A DNA stretch of 64,000 nt from Deltaproteobacteria bacterium (GTDB lineage Bacteria > Desulfobacterota > Desulfomonilia > UBA1062), in assembly GCA_018434685.1 (NCBI GenBank), contig JAHDOV010000010.1:1-64000 (forward strand). Reading direction: 5' to 3'. Shown in pieces: positions 8,624-18,360 of the stretch. The position numbers and the translations under genes are program-made. The number at the start of each line of letters is the position of its first letter. Position 1 is the stretch's first letter. Below the pieces are notes generated by a model, which was not told where the DNA came from, did not search any database, and saw only the letters and a program-made list of their open reading frames with translations.

Positions 8624-11365
8624 ATGACTCAGAAGATTTTGATTGTCGAAGATGATCCTGTTTTCAGAAACTATCTGTTCCAGGTCCTCAAGTATGATTT
8701 TGATGTCGTAACCGCTCCCGGTCCACTCGAGGCCCTGGATGCATTCAAAGAGGATACCTTCGGGTTGATGATCACCGATCTGCGGATGCCCGACATGGAC
8801 GGGAGGGCGCTTGTCGAGAAGGTTCACGCAGAGATCGATCCCAACCTCATGGTGATCGTCATCACAGCCTTTGAAGATGACTGGCCCATGGATATCGCCA
8901 TGACCTCGAATGTCTTCCGCTACCTGCGCAAGGGTGGCTTCCTTCCCAGCGAACTGAAGCAGAATGTCTCAAAGGCATTCGAGATGCGCGGGTCCATCGT
9001 CTCGCTGGAAGAGTACAAAAGGCGGGTGGACATTACCGAGGCGCTCTATAAAGATGTCTTCGACAAGTACACGGATGCGCTCTTCATCACGGACGTGAAG
9101 CTGAGGCCCGTTGCCATAAACAGGCGTTTCGAGGAACTGACCGGCTACACCCTGGACGACTTCAGGGACAGGACCCTGCCCGATATTATCGATGCGGCAC
9201 AGAGGCAGCAGGCGATTCAGTCCTTTCATGACCTGATCGCCGGCATGCCGCCCAGGCCGGTGGATGTGCAGTTCCTCAGCAGTGACAAAACGAAAAGGCC
9301 TGTCACGGTATTTGCGCGATTGTTCACCGATATTCAGGGAATGTCCAATGCGATCTTCTGTACGGTCACCGAGGTCAAGGCCCTCGATGAGGAGTCCTCA
9401 AGGCCGGGATTGCCCGACAAGGATCTCAGGGAGGAGCTGGAGGCCAGGACCAGAGAGCTCCATGACCTCAGGAGAGGGTTCCAGAGGCTTACCGATCACG
9501 CAAAGGATATCATTATTTGGCTTGATAAAGATTTCAGGTGCGAGTATGTCAATGCCGAGGTGCAGAGGACCCTGGGGTATTCACCCGATGATTTCCTCGG
9601 CAAAGAGGTGCCCTGGAAGGATATCGTCCATCTCGATGATTACCACTTTATAGAGAAATGGCAGAAGGCAGCCCTCAACAAGGTGCCGGAGATGGAAGGG
9701 GAGCTGCGGGCCTATACGAAGTCGCGCTATATGCTCTACCTGTCCTACCGGTTATCCCTGCAGTATGACCAGAGCGGAACGTTCTCGTCTCTGGACATCG
9801 TCGCCGAGGATATAACCCAGCAGAAGATCGCAGAGCAGGAAGTGAAGAGAGCAAACAGGAAAATCCAGGAATTCAGCGACCGGCTCGCCAACGGTGTCGG
9901 CAAGAAGATCCGCGAATTGAGAGAATCGGAAGAGCGGTGCAAACAGATCGTGGAAGAGTCTCAGGATATCATATTCTCGATCGATGCCGATGCCCGTATC
10001 GTCTACATGAACAGGAGAGGCCTCCAGACGTTGAGGGTCTCCTTCGACGACATCTCGTTGCGGCCATGCCGGGAGTTCGTCTCCGATGAGGCATCCGTGA
10101 ACAAGCTCACGGAGATGATCGAGCTGGTAGCCAGGGGGGTGAATCCCGAGCCCTTCGATCTCTCTATCGAAACGCTTAAGGGGAGGAAGATCTTCAGGAC
10201 CACGATCTCTCAGACCGGCGACGATTCCCGGCCGGAGTTCGTCTGTACGGCCAGGGATATCAGTGAGGAGATTGCAAAGAACAATCAGTTGCAGCTGCTT
10301 GCCAATATTGAATACTACAGTGCCGATGCCATTATCGGATTCGACAACGCACGCAACATCATCTCCTGGAATCAGGGCGCATACACGATGTTTGGATGGT
10401 CCGAAGACGAGGCCATGGGTAAACCGATCTCTATCATCGTTCCTGAGGCGGGAATAAAAGAGGCTGAGGATATCCTCCGGAAGGTCAATGACCGGGGGGT
10501 TGTCAAAGACCTCGAGACGCAGAGAAAGACCAAGGAAGGACAGGTCATCGATGTTTCCCTGACCATAACGGCGCTGAAAGATTCCTCGGGAGAGATCTTC
10601 GGCTTTTCCTCCATCATCAAGGATCTCACGGAAAAGAAGAAGATGGAGGCAGCCCTGATTCAGTCGGAGCGCCTGGCTGCAACGGGAAAACTCTCGGCCA
10701 GTATCGCTCATGAGATCAATAATCCCCTCTACGGGATCCGGAGCTGTCTGAACCATGTGCTCGGCACCAAAAGCGACGGGGTGGATCATCAGTTCGTACG
10801 TCTTGCCATCAAGGAGACCGATCGGATCGCAGACCTCATCCGGAACATGAAGACCTTCTACATGCCCAATGAGGGCGGCGTGCAGAAGGTAGACATCAAC
10901 GAGACCTTGCGGGATGTGTTCATCCTCAACCGGAAATACCTTGAAGAACAACTGGTGAAGCTGAGGTTCAGCCCGGAGGATTCCTGCCGGGTCGAATGCG
11001 TACCCGACCAGATAAAGCAGGTGTTCATAAATATCATCACCAATGCCGCAGAGGCCATGCCCAATGGCGGGGAACTCCTGGTGAGTACGCACCAGTCAGC
11101 GGAGGAGGGAACCGTCAGTATCGTCTTCGAGGATACCGGGGTAGGTATTTCCCGGGACGATCTTCCCCATATCTTCGATATGTTCTATTCGAAGAAACCC
11201 ATGGTAAAAGGTGTCGGACTCGGCCTGTCGGTGAGCTATGGGATAATCAGACGTCATGGGGGGACCATGACCGTCCGGAGTGAAGAGGGCAAAGGTTCCA
11301 CGTTTACCGTGACACTGCCCATCAAGACTCTCTGGGCAAGGCAGATGCAGCTTGACCTCAAATAA
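8624..11365 (+). CDS. Response-regulator/multi-PAS hybrid histidine kinase
   Basis: 913 residues. An N-terminal receiver domain has phospho-acceptor Asp52 (ITDLRMPDMDG). Four PAS-like segments follow (roughly 140-260, 285-410, 430-550 and 555-670), with coiled-coil linkers at about 265-285 and 410-430. The C-terminal kinase carries His696 in SIAHEINNPL and glycine boxes GVGISRDD and GVGLGLSVSYG. Receiver-first architecture suggests that it accepts phosphate from the upstream HDOD kinase and controls its own kinase module. No transmembrane helix is visible. Its 3' end overlaps era by 14 bases. Confidence 0.9.
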   Translation: MTQKILIVEDDPVFRNYLFQVLKYDFDVVTAPGPLEALDAFKEDTFGLMITDLRMPDMDGRALVEKVHAEIDPNLMVIVITAFEDDWPMDIAMTSNVFRYLRKGGFLPSELKQNVSKAFEMRGSIVSLEEYKRRVDITEALYKDVFDKYTDALFITDVKLRPVAINRRFEELTGYTLDDFRDRTLPDIIDAAQRQQAIQSFHDLIAGMPPRPVDVQFLSSDKTKRPVTVFARLFTDIQGMSNAIFCTVTEVKALDEESSRPGLPDKDLREELEARTRELHDLRRGFQRLTDHAKDIIIWLDKDFRCEYVNAEVQRTLGYSPDDFLGKEVPWKDIVHLDDYHFIEKWQKAALNKVPEMEGELRAYTKSRYMLYLSYRLSLQYDQSGTFSSLDIVAEDITQQKIAEQEVKRANRKIQEFSDRLANGVGKKIRELRESEERCKQIVEESQDIIFSIDADARIVYMNRRGLQTLRVSFDDISLRPCREFVSDEASVNKLTEMIELVARGVNPEPFDLSIETLKGRKIFRTTISQTGDDSRPEFVCTARDISEEIAKNNQLQLLANIEYYSADAIIGFDNARNIISWNQGAYTMFGWSEDEAMGKPISIIVPEAGIKEAEDILRKVNDRGVVKDLETQRKTKEGQVIDVSLTITALKDSSGEIFGFSSIIKDLTEKKKMEAALIQSERLAATGKLSASIAHEINNPLYGIRSCLNHVLGTKSDGVDHQFVRLAIKETDRIADLIRNMKTFYMPNEGGVQKVDINETLRDVFILNRKYLEEQLVKLRFSPEDSCRVECVPDQIKQVFINIITNAAEAMPNGGELLVSTHQSAEEGTVSIVFEDTGVGISRDDLPHIFDMFYSKKPMVKGVGLGLSVSYGIIRRHGGTMTVRSEEGKGSTFTVTLPIKTLWARQMQLDLK

Positions 11366-12248
11366 GAAGAGCGACTCTTTTACCTCGGGATTTGTTACGA
11401 TTGCCGGTAAGCCCAATGTGGGGAAATCCACTTTCCTGAACTGCGTGCTCGGCACAAAGATCTCGATCACGGCCAGCAAGCCGCAGACCACGAGAGATCG
11501 GATCCTCGGCATATGGGGTGCCCCGGATGCTCAGATCATATTCCTGGATACGCCGGGCCTCCATGCCTCCGACAAGGCGCTCAACCAGTATATGATTGAC
11601 AAGGCGCTGAGCACCATGGCCGATGCAGATATCGTCCTGGTCATGGCAGAGCCGCATGACACGGCAGCGACCCTCTCGACCCTTACCCCGTACCTGGACA
11701 AATCGCACAATGAAAAGATCCTGGTTGTGAACAAGACAGACCTCATGCCTCAGGGTGCGGTGGCCCCAAAGCTCGAGGAACTCTCAGCGATATATGATTT
11801 CCGCTACGCCTGCGGGGTTTCCTCGCTGACCGGAGTGGGGATCGAAGTTCTCATGGATACCCTCAAGGCAATGCTGCCCGAGGGACCGAGATATTTTCCC
11901 GAAGATATGATCACGGACCTGTCCGTGCGGTTTCTCTCTCAGGAACTGGTCAGGGAAAAGGTGTTCGAGTTGACCCGCAAGGAGATCCCCTATGCCTCGG
12001 CGGTCGAGATCGAGGAGTTCCGGGAGGGCGACCCGACATACATCAGGGCCGTGATCCACGTGGAGCGTCCCTCGCAGAAGGGTATCGTCATCGGCGCCGG
12101 CGGCTCCATGCTGAAGACCATCGGGAAAGAGGCGCGCCTCGACATCCAGCGGCTTACCGGGACAAAAGTCTTCCTCGAACTGTTCGTGAGGGTCACCAAG
12201 GACTGGACAAAGAAACCGAAGACGCTGCGGGATCTGGGATACAAGTAA
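11352..12248 (+). CDS. era: GTPase Era
   Basis: 298 residues, standard for Era, the GTPase that binds 16S rRNA near its 3' end during 30S assembly. G1 is GKPNVGKST near residue 18, G3 is DTPGLH, G4 is NKTD. The C-terminal KH domain contains VIGAGGSMLKTIGKEAR. The start is an unusual TTG at 11352 inside the end of the hybrid kinase gene (14-base overlap), which makes era translation likely to depend on the kinase message. Its TAA overlaps the der ATG by one base. Confidence 0.95.
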   Translation: MTSNKKSDSFTSGFVTIAGKPNVGKSTFLNCVLGTKISITASKPQTTRDRILGIWGAPDAQIIFLDTPGLHASDKALNQYMIDKALSTMADADIVLVMAEPHDTAATLSTLTPYLDKSHNEKILVVNKTDLMPQGAVAPKLEELSAIYDFRYACGVSSLTGVGIEVLMDTLKAMLPEGPRYFPEDMITDLSVRFLSQELVREKVFELTRKEIPYASAVEIEEFREGDPTYIRAVIHVERPSQKGIVIGAGGSMLKTIGKEARLDIQRLTGTKVFLELFVRVTKDWTKKPKTLRDLGYK

Positions 12249-13555
12249 TGGCTGTAGTCGCAATCGTCGGAAGACCCAATGTAGGAAAATCTACCCTGTT
12301 CAATGCCCTTATCGGGCAGAGAAGGGCCATTGTCGGACCTGAGCGGGGTATCACCCGCGACCGGCTATATGCACGGTTTGCCCTGGCAGAGGGGTGCGAG
12401 GTAGACCTCGTGGATACCGGCGGGTTCGATACCATTGCCGAAGGGTCGTTCTTCCAGCCCATGCGCCAGCAGACCATTCAGGCCATCGGAGATGCCGACG
12501 TTATCCTGTGCCTCTTCGACGCGCACGACGGTATTACCCCGGATGATCAGGAACTGGTACAGGTGTTGAGGTCGTCGGGCGCGGACATCATCTATGTGGC
12601 CAACAAGGTGGATGATCCCCACGAGTCCCTGGCAGCAGCAGCCCTCTATGAGTTGGGCATCGATGGCTTCATCGAGATCTCGGCGAAAAAGAAGACCGGT
12701 GTCCAGGCGCTCATCGAGGAGATGCAAAAGTACATCAAGGCCGAACCCCGGGAGTCTCTCGAGAATGACACGGACGCCGTGCGGGTGAGTATCCTCGGCA
12801 GACCCAACGTGGGCAAGTCGCTCCTGCTCAACAAGATCATCGGAGAAGAGCGCGCCATAGTATCGCCCGAGGCCGGTACGACCAGGGACTATGTAGATAT
12901 CCGGGTCGCCCGGGCAGGCAAGGACTATGTCTTTGTCGATACCGCAGGGATCAGGAGAAAGGCGCGCATCGACGATTCACTGGAGCGTCTGAGTGTCATG
13001 AGGGCGCTGCAGAACGTGAACATGTCACACATCTGCATGCTGCTCGTAGATCCCTTCGAGGGGGTGACCGAGCAGGACAAACGCCTGTGCCGCATCATCA
13101 TGGACCACGGCAGGGCCTTCGTGCTGATCGTGAACAAGAGCGACCTCATCGATGCTGCGCAGCAGGAACAGATCAGGCACCGGATAGCATATACACTGCG
13201 GTATGTCCCTGATTTGAGAATCGTCTTCATCTCTGCACTGACCGGGAAGAACGTGGGAAAACTCTACCCCATGATCGACTCCCTCTTCGGCAAGACCACG
13301 ATGAATATCCCCACCCCGAAGATAAACCGCTTCTTCGCAGACATCGTCGGCGCCAATCCCCCTCCAGCGCTGAAGAGGAAGACGTTGAAATTCTTCTACA
13401 TCAACCAGGTGGGGACCGTGCCCCCCGAGTTCCGCATCGTTTCGAATTACCCCCGGGAGGTCCCGGTGGCCTACCACCGCTACCTGTCAAATTCGATCAA
13501 GAAGGCATGCGGTCTCGAGGGGATTCCCATCAAGCTCCAGTTCGTCGGGAAGTAA
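12248..13555 (+). CDS. der: GTPase Der (EngA)
   Basis: 435 residues with two tandem GTPase domains: GRPNVGKSTLFN at residue 8 and GRPNVGKSLLLN near residue 186. G4 motifs are NKVD and NKSD, and a C-terminal KH-like domain begins at about 350. Der acts in 50S subunit assembly. The ATG shares one base with the era stop codon, so the two ribosome-assembly GTPases are translationally coupled at the end of this cluster. Confidence 0.96.
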   Translation: MAVVAIVGRPNVGKSTLFNALIGQRRAIVGPERGITRDRLYARFALAEGCEVDLVDTGGFDTIAEGSFFQPMRQQTIQAIGDADVILCLFDAHDGITPDDQELVQVLRSSGADIIYVANKVDDPHESLAAAALYELGIDGFIEISAKKKTGVQALIEEMQKYIKAEPRESLENDTDAVRVSILGRPNVGKSLLLNKIIGEERAIVSPEAGTTRDYVDIRVARAGKDYVFVDTAGIRRKARIDDSLERLSVMRALQNVNMSHICMLLVDPFEGVTEQDKRLCRIIMDHGRAFVLIVNKSDLIDAAQQEQIRHRIAYTLRYVPDLRIVFISALTGKNVGKLYPMIDSLFGKTTMNIPTPKINRFFADIVGANPPPALKRKTLKFFYINQVGTVPPEFRIVSNYPREVPVAYHRYLSNSIKKACGLEGIPIKLQFVGK

Positions 13556-13632
13556 ACCCCTTCAGTCCCGGCGTGCACCCTCTCAGGCGCACGGTTGCCG
13601 GCCTTCCACCTCCAGGGCATGAATATTCAGGG

Positions 13633-13671
13633 TTGACAGGGCATGCAATATATGTTTCTACATATAGAAAC
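13633..13671 (+). promoter_or_regulatory. Candidate promoter with inverted-repeat operator for trpB2
   Basis: A TTGACA element (13633-13638) is followed by a perfect inverted repeat GTTTCTA-CATA-TAGAAAC at 13654-13671, which overlaps the expected -10 region. The repeat lies about 55 bases before the trpB2 ATG. A repressor binding here would be well placed to block transcription; the regulator is not identified. Confidence 0.4.
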
Positions 13672-13725
13672 TGATACTATTTGAAGAAACATAGCTGTTG
13701 AACATTGAGAAAAAGGAGGTTTTGT

Positions 13726-15114
13726 ATGGCAGTAAAGGTGTTGTTGAACGAGGATGAGATCCCGCGGCAGTGGTACAATCTGGCAGCCGATCTTCCCTCA
13801 CCGCTGCAGCCGCCGCTCGGGCCCGACGGCAAGCCTATCGGTCCCGAAGACCTGGCCCCGGTATTTCCCATGAATCTCATCGAGCAGGAGGTTTCGAGGG
13901 AGCGATGGATCGATATACCCGAGGAGATCCTGGAGATCCTCTATCGCTGGAGGCCTTCTCCCTTGCGAAGGGCCGTGTATCTCGAGAAGGCGCTCAACAC
14001 CCCTGCCAGGATCTACTACAAGGACGAGGGGGTTTCCCCTCCCGGCAGTCACAAGCCCAACACCGCCGTTGCCCAGGCCTGGTACAACAAGCAGTTCGGT
14101 ATCGAACGGATCACCACGGAGACCGGGGCCGGCCAGTGGGGCAGCGCCCTGGCATTTGCCTGTGCGATCCTGGGCCTTAAGTGCAAGGTCTACATGGTGC
14201 GGATCAGCTTCGATCAGAAGCCGTTCAGGAAGCTCATGATGAATGTGTGGGGCGCCGAGTGCGTGGCGAGCCCGAGCATGAACACGCAGGCAGGTCGCGA
14301 TGTTCTGGCCAAACACCCGGATACGCCGGGCAGCCTCGGAATTGCCATCAGTGAGGCCATCGAGGATGCAGTAAGCGACAGGAGCGGCAAGACGAGGTAC
14401 TCACTGGGCAGCGTACTCAACCACGTGATGCTTCACCAGACCATCATCGGCCTGGAGGCGAAAAAGCAGCTCGCCAAGATCGGCGAGAAGAAGGTGGATG
14501 TCGTCATCGGCTGCGCCGGAGGCGGCAGTAATTTCGCGGGGCTGGCATTCCCCTTTGTGGCCGACAAGATCAATGGCGCCCGGATCGAGATTATCCCGGT
14601 GGAGCCCTCATCCTGTCCCACCCTGACCCGGGCCCCGTTCACCTACGACCACGGCGATGTGGCAAAGATGACGCCGCTGCTGGCCATGCACACCCTCGGG
14701 CATGAATTCGTTTCACCCCCCATACATGCGGGTGGGCTGCGCTATCACGGCATGTCGCCGCTGGTGAGCCAGGCCGTGGTGGAGGGACTGCTCACTCCGC
14801 GGTCAATGGATCAGCTCCACTGCTACGAGAGCGCCCTGTTCTGGGCCAGGACCGAGGGATACATCCCGGCGCCGGAGACCTCACATGCCATAGCCGCGGT
14901 GATCGAAGAGGCGAAAAAGGCCCGGGAGGAGGGGAAGGAGAAGGTGATCCTCTTCAACTGGAGCGGACACGGACTCATGGATCTCTCGGGGTATGCGAAC
15001 TACATGGAGGGGAAACTGGTGGACTATCCGCTGCCCGAGGAAGAACTGCAGGAATCGCTCAGATCCCTCGAAGGCCTCCCCAAGGCGCCGATCGTGAAGA
15101 CCGGCAGATGGTGA
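13726..15114 (+). CDS. trpB: Tryptophan synthase beta chain, TrpB2 type
   Basis: 462 residues from the ATG at 13726, chosen because AAGGAGG lies 7 bases upstream; a TTG 21 bases earlier is in frame but poorly placed. It is a PLP enzyme of the TrpB2 branch: the Lys of SHKPNTA binds [12 protein letters not shown] is the substrate loop, and [10 protein letters not shown] binds the phosphate. The long N-terminal extension ([21 protein letters not shown]) is typical of TrpB2. These enzymes join indole and serine, often without a TrpA partner, and salvage of free indole is a proposed role. No other trp gene is near. Confidence 0.93.
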   Translation: MAVKVLLNEDEIPRQWYNLAADLPSPLQPPLGPDGKPIGPEDLAPVFPMNLIEQEVSRERWIDIPEEILEILYRWRPSPLRRAVYLEKALNTPARIYYKDEGVSPPGSHKPNTAVAQAWYNKQFGIERITTETGAGQWGSALAFACAILGLKCKVYMVRISFDQKPFRKLMMNVWGAECVASPSMNTQAGRDVLAKHPDTPGSLGIAISEAIEDAVSDRSGKTRYSLGSVLNHVMLHQTIIGLEAKKQLAKIGEKKVDVVIGCAGGGSNFAGLAFPFVADKINGARIEIIPVEPSSCPTLTRAPFTYDHGDVAKMTPLLAMHTLGHEFVSPPIHAGGLRYHGMSPLVSQAVVEGLLTPRSMDQLHCYESALFWARTEGYIPAPETSHAIAAVIEEAKKAREEGKEKVILFNWSGHGLMDLSGYANYMEGKLVDYPLPEEELQESLRSLEGLPKAPIVKTGRW

Positions 15115-15115
15115 T

Positions 15116-15376
15116 ATGAACTCGTGCGATTATGACGAGTGCACCACGAGGTGTCCCATGCTCGGGCACCTCGTGCCGTTTCACTACTGCAGGGACCACA
15201 CCGGGGAGCTGCCATGCAGGAAGATCCTCGACTGCTGGCACGAGCGGTTTGCTGTCCATGAGTACCTGCGGGGCATCTATTCCGAGGAGGAGATCGCCCG
15301 GATCGTCTCACCCCCCAGGCCGAAGCTGCTGCAGATCATCGAGATCGCCCGGAAGGCCCGCGGTCACGAGGGCTAG
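15116..15376 (+). CDS. Small Cys-rich protein, unknown
   Basis: 86 residues, starting directly after the trpB2 stop codon, so it is translationally coupled. The N-terminal half has six Cys (C4, C9, C13, C25, C34, C40) and nearby His residues (H17, H23, H28), the pattern of a metal-binding fold; the C-terminal half is helical and charged. No signal peptide. I do not recognise the family. The context suggests a partner of the TrpB2 enzyme, which is inference only. Its 3' end overlaps by 4 bases with the convergent CheD-HDOD gene. Confidence 0.65.
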   Translation: MNSCDYDECTTRCPMLGHLVPFHYCRDHTGELPCRKILDCWHERFAVHEYLRGIYSEEEIARIVSPPRPKLLQIIEIARKARGHEG

Positions 15377-16683
15377 AAGGACTCGGCGATCACCGTGAGG
15401 TGCTCATAGACCTGCTGCGGCTGCAGGCCGAGCATTCCCATGCTCTCTTCCATGCTGGCGCTGCTGGTCTTCTCGATCTCGAGGCCGGTGAGAAACCTGT
15501 CGACGAAGACATCGGCAAGGTAGACCAGGTTGACCATTTCCTGGTTGTCCCGGGCACTGCCGGGACTGTGGTGGAAGAGGATGGCATCCCTGATGACGTC
15601 GGGGAGCTCCCATCTCTCGGTCAGGACCAGTCCGGTCTGGCAGTGATCTATGCCGAACATCTCTCTCTCGAGCTCGCTGGAGTCCTTGTTCCGGTCGTAG
15701 ATGGTGCGGTAGAACAGGGGCTGGACAGCGGCAATGTGCTGGTCGAGCACCACCTTGCCGATATCATGGAGAAGGCCTGCCGTGTAGGCGACGTCCGGCG
15801 CGATTCCTCCCCTTGCCCGTGCAAGCCTCTCGCTCAGACGCGCGGTGGCCAGGGCATGATGGTACATCCCACCCCTGCTGAGCGAATAGCCCTGTTCGCA
15901 GCCCAGATAGATCTTCTCCGTCTGAGCAGTGATGACCATCTGGATCAGGATCTTGCTCCCGAGGAACACGACTGCCTGGTCGATCGAGGCGATCTTCCGT
16001 GGTATTCCCAGGTACGATGAGTTGCACAGCCTGAGCACATTGGCGCTGAGCACCTGATCCCGCTTGATCTCATCGGCGATGGACGAGATGTTCGTGTCTT
16101 CATCCGAGAGCATGTGGGCGATACTCAGGGCGATCTGCGGTACCGGGAGCAGCCGGTCGATGGCTGCCGATATCTGGTCAAGGGAGATGTGCGTCTTAGG
16201 CAGTTCTCCCGAGCCGTTCCTGTCCAGGACCGGTTCGATCGTGCAGGTGCCGGTATCTATCTGCAGGCTCATGCAGAACGGGTTGACCCCGCTCGCCTCG
16301 AACATCTTTATGGGGATGCCGCGAGATCGCATGCATGCCAGGGTAATCTCGAGCGTCCTGTGGCCGATGTTGAGGTTCATCTCCTGGGGAGACAGCGGGT
16401 TCACCAGGGCACCGCCTGCGATGAAGGCAATCAGGTCTTCTTCGCGGCAACCCTGGGATTTCATGGATTCTATGAACAGGGGGATGCCGGTTCGTGCGTA
16501 ATAGGTGGTGTGGGACTCAGGGATAGCACTCACCGGTTCGGGCAGGAGGATATGGAGCAGGCCGCCGGAACCGGTGTGCGGATCAAAGAGACCAAGGCCG
16601 ACGCACGATCCCAGGAAGGCCTTGAGCTGGCCGCTGCTGTTGATCACCATTCCACCGGTTGGGACGATTGTCGTCATGGTCAT
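15373..16683 (-). CDS. CheD-HDOD fusion protein
   Basis: 436 residues. Residues 1-160 resemble CheD, the chemoreceptor glutamine deamidase: AFLGSCVGLGLFDP with Cys27, LLHILLP with His44, and later GGALVNP and NIGHRTLEIT. Cys27 and His44 match the catalytic pair of CheD, but the third conserved residue (Thr, six before the Cys) is Lys here. Residues about 175-380 are an HDOD domain (LPVPQIALSIAHML, LLHDIGKVVLD). HDOD proteins act as signalling outputs. No che gene is in the window. It follows the Gx-transporter gene by 55 bases on the same strand. Confidence 0.85.
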   Translation of the reverse strand: MTMTTIVPTGGMVINSSGQLKAFLGSCVGLGLFDPHTGSGGLLHILLPEPVSAIPESHTTYYARTGIPLFIESMKSQGCREEDLIAFIAGGALVNPLSPQEMNLNIGHRTLEITLACMRSRGIPIKMFEASGVNPFCMSLQIDTGTCTIEPVLDRNGSGELPKTHISLDQISAAIDRLLPVPQIALSIAHMLSDEDTNISSIADEIKRDQVLSANVLRLCNSSYLGIPRKIASIDQAVVFLGSKILIQMVITAQTEKIYLGCEQGYSLSRGGMYHHALATARLSERLARARGGIAPDVAYTAGLLHDIGKVVLDQHIAAVQPLFYRTIYDRNKDSSELEREMFGIDHCQTGLVLTERWELPDVIRDAILFHHSPGSARDNQEMVNLVYLADVFVDRFLTGLEIEKTSSASMEESMGMLGLQPQQVYEHLTVIAESF

Positions 16684-16738
16684 GCCCTTTCACCCTGCCT
16701 GTCGTGCAGGGCAATGTACGGTTCGATCCCGATGCCCT

Positions 16739-17245
16739 TCACCGCGGTGAACGTCTCTGCTGCAGTTGCATCACATTCAATATCAATTGTGCACAATATC
16801 CATTTATCATGCCGGTGACGAGAGATACAAGGAGAAAGAGGGGAAGGATATGGATGAGGGAGAGGTGTTTGATGATGAGGCTCGCGAGTACTATCTGGGC
16901 GGTCATATGGCCGATGGCGCCCCCGACGCTCACCCCCAGGATGGAGAACATACCTTTGGGCATCCACCACATGATGAGGCCGGCCGTGATTCCCCCGCCC
17001 AGTGAGAAGAAAAAGGTCGGTGTGAAGATGCTTCCGGTCAGCGCCGAGGCGATAACGACCCTGGAGATCACCACGAAGAGTGCCCAGGGGCCGCCAAAGG
17101 TGTACAGCGTGCAGATCGTTATGATGTTCGCCAGGCCAAACCTCAGAAACGGGGCCGGCCTGGGGATAAACGACTCGGTCCAGTGCAGGGCTACGGCCAT
17201 GGCGATAAACAGGGCAATCTTGGTGATCCGAAGGTTCTTCTCCAT
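16739..17245 (-). CDS. Gx transporter family membrane protein
   Basis: 168 residues with about five hydrophobic segments; motifs FLRFGLANIITI and SLGGGITAGLIMW match the family also called heptaprenyl diphosphate synthase component I. Despite that old name, the fold is that of ECF-type substrate-binding membrane proteins. The substrate is unknown. Homologues often pair with FMN-binding or NusG-domain proteins, which are not seen here. It sits between sppA and the CheD-HDOD gene, all on minus. Confidence 0.8.
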   Translation of the reverse strand: MEKNLRITKIALFIAMAVALHWTESFIPRPAPFLRFGLANIITICTLYTFGGPWALFVVISRVVIASALTGSIFTPTFFFSLGGGITAGLIMWWMPKGMFSILGVSVGGAIGHMTAQIVLASLIIKHLSLIHILPLFLLVSLVTGMINGYCAQLILNVMQLQQRRSPR

Positions 17246-17302
17246 GCTATATCCCGAGTTGGGGAATCTTTGAGGCCATCGGCCCGGGCAGAGGATCTCT
17301 CC

Positions 17303-18181
17303 TCAGGGCCATGAATAGAACCCGCCGATGTTCTCCCCTTTCCTGCGGTACAGGACCACGGTGGGGTCGTCCACGCCGGTGAGCGATTGTATCTTGGCAA
17401 GGGCATCCTCATAGTACCCCACCTCGTCGATGAGATGATAGCCCTGGCCGGCAGTCGCGGTCATGACCCGTCCATCGGTGATGATTGCAAGATCCTCCTC
17501 GGTCACCGGTCTCAGCTCGGTTACCCGTTTGATGAAGTTGCGGTGGAATTCCAGGACAATATCCGTAAGGATCGCCTTGTCCTCTTCGGTCATGTCCCGC
17601 AGGGGATTGCCCGTGTCCTTGAATTTCCCCGATGTGATGGTCTGGTTGTCGATGCCCAGTTTATCCATGAGGCCCTCGAGGCTTACCGAGGGGAGGATCA
17701 CCCCGACATTGCCCACCACTGCCGAGGGCAGCGCGATGATGTGGTCCGCGCAGAGAGCAACCATGTATGCGCCCGAGGTGCCGGACTCGGTAATACAGGC
17801 AACCACGGGTATGTCCTTGGCCTGTCTGTACGCCCTGATCCTGTTGAACACGAGATCGGATGCGGTATAGCCGCCTCCGGGCGAGTCGATCCTCAGGATG
17901 ACCCCCTTGATGTTCTTGTCCTTCTCCGCCATTTCCAGGACCGCCTCGAGCCGCTCGAAGGTGCCCTGTTTCGGCAGGAGTGCATCCCTGCTCTGGGTGG
18001 TGCTGATGAAGCCGAGGACCTCCACGACGAGCACCTTTTCCGCTGTGCCCGGTTTGATAACCCGTTCTTCCAGCGGCTGAATCTGCATGATGCCCGCCAG
18101 GTCGACAGAGATGAATGCACATCCCTGGCACAGGAATAGAGTCCCAAGCAGAATCAGCCACGATCTGACGCGAGTGTTCAT
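17303..18181 (-). CDS. sppA: Signal peptide peptidase SppA (short form)
   Basis: 292 residues, the single-domain form as in Bacillus. The N-terminus is a hydrophobic signal or anchor ending LFLCQGC, possibly a lipobox. The catalytic Ser136 lies in SGTSGAY and the general-base Lys188 in SGKFKDTG; the 52-residue spacing equals that of B. subtilis SppA. RIDSPGGGY forms the oxyanion region. It degrades leftover signal peptides in the membrane. It is the first of three co-directional minus genes (with the Gx transporter and CheD-HDOD). Confidence 0.92.
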   Translation of the reverse strand: MNTRVRSWLILLGTLFLCQGCAFISVDLAGIMQIQPLEERVIKPGTAEKVLVVEVLGFISTTQSRDALLPKQGTFERLEAVLEMAEKDKNIKGVILRIDSPGGGYTASDLVFNRIRAYRQAKDIPVVACITESGTSGAYMVALCADHIIALPSAVVGNVGVILPSVSLEGLMDKLGIDNQTITSGKFKDTGNPLRDMTEEDKAILTDIVLEFHRNFIKRVTELRPVTEEDLAIITDGRVMTATAGQGYHLIDEVGYYEDALAKIQSLTGVDDPTVVLYRRKGENIGGFYSWP

Positions 18182-18360
18182 GGTTTGTCATCCCCCTCTC
18201 TCATTGTCTGTAACCAGCCGGACAGGATTTCCCCGGTTCATATGACGCCGCCGCTTGTGACGATCCGGTATCCTCCCATCGAACTATCTAAAGAGTAAGC
18301 AGTTCGGTGTGTTCAGGCAAGTCGTCACATGAAGGCCCTGGCACGGTGCTACCCGATTTC

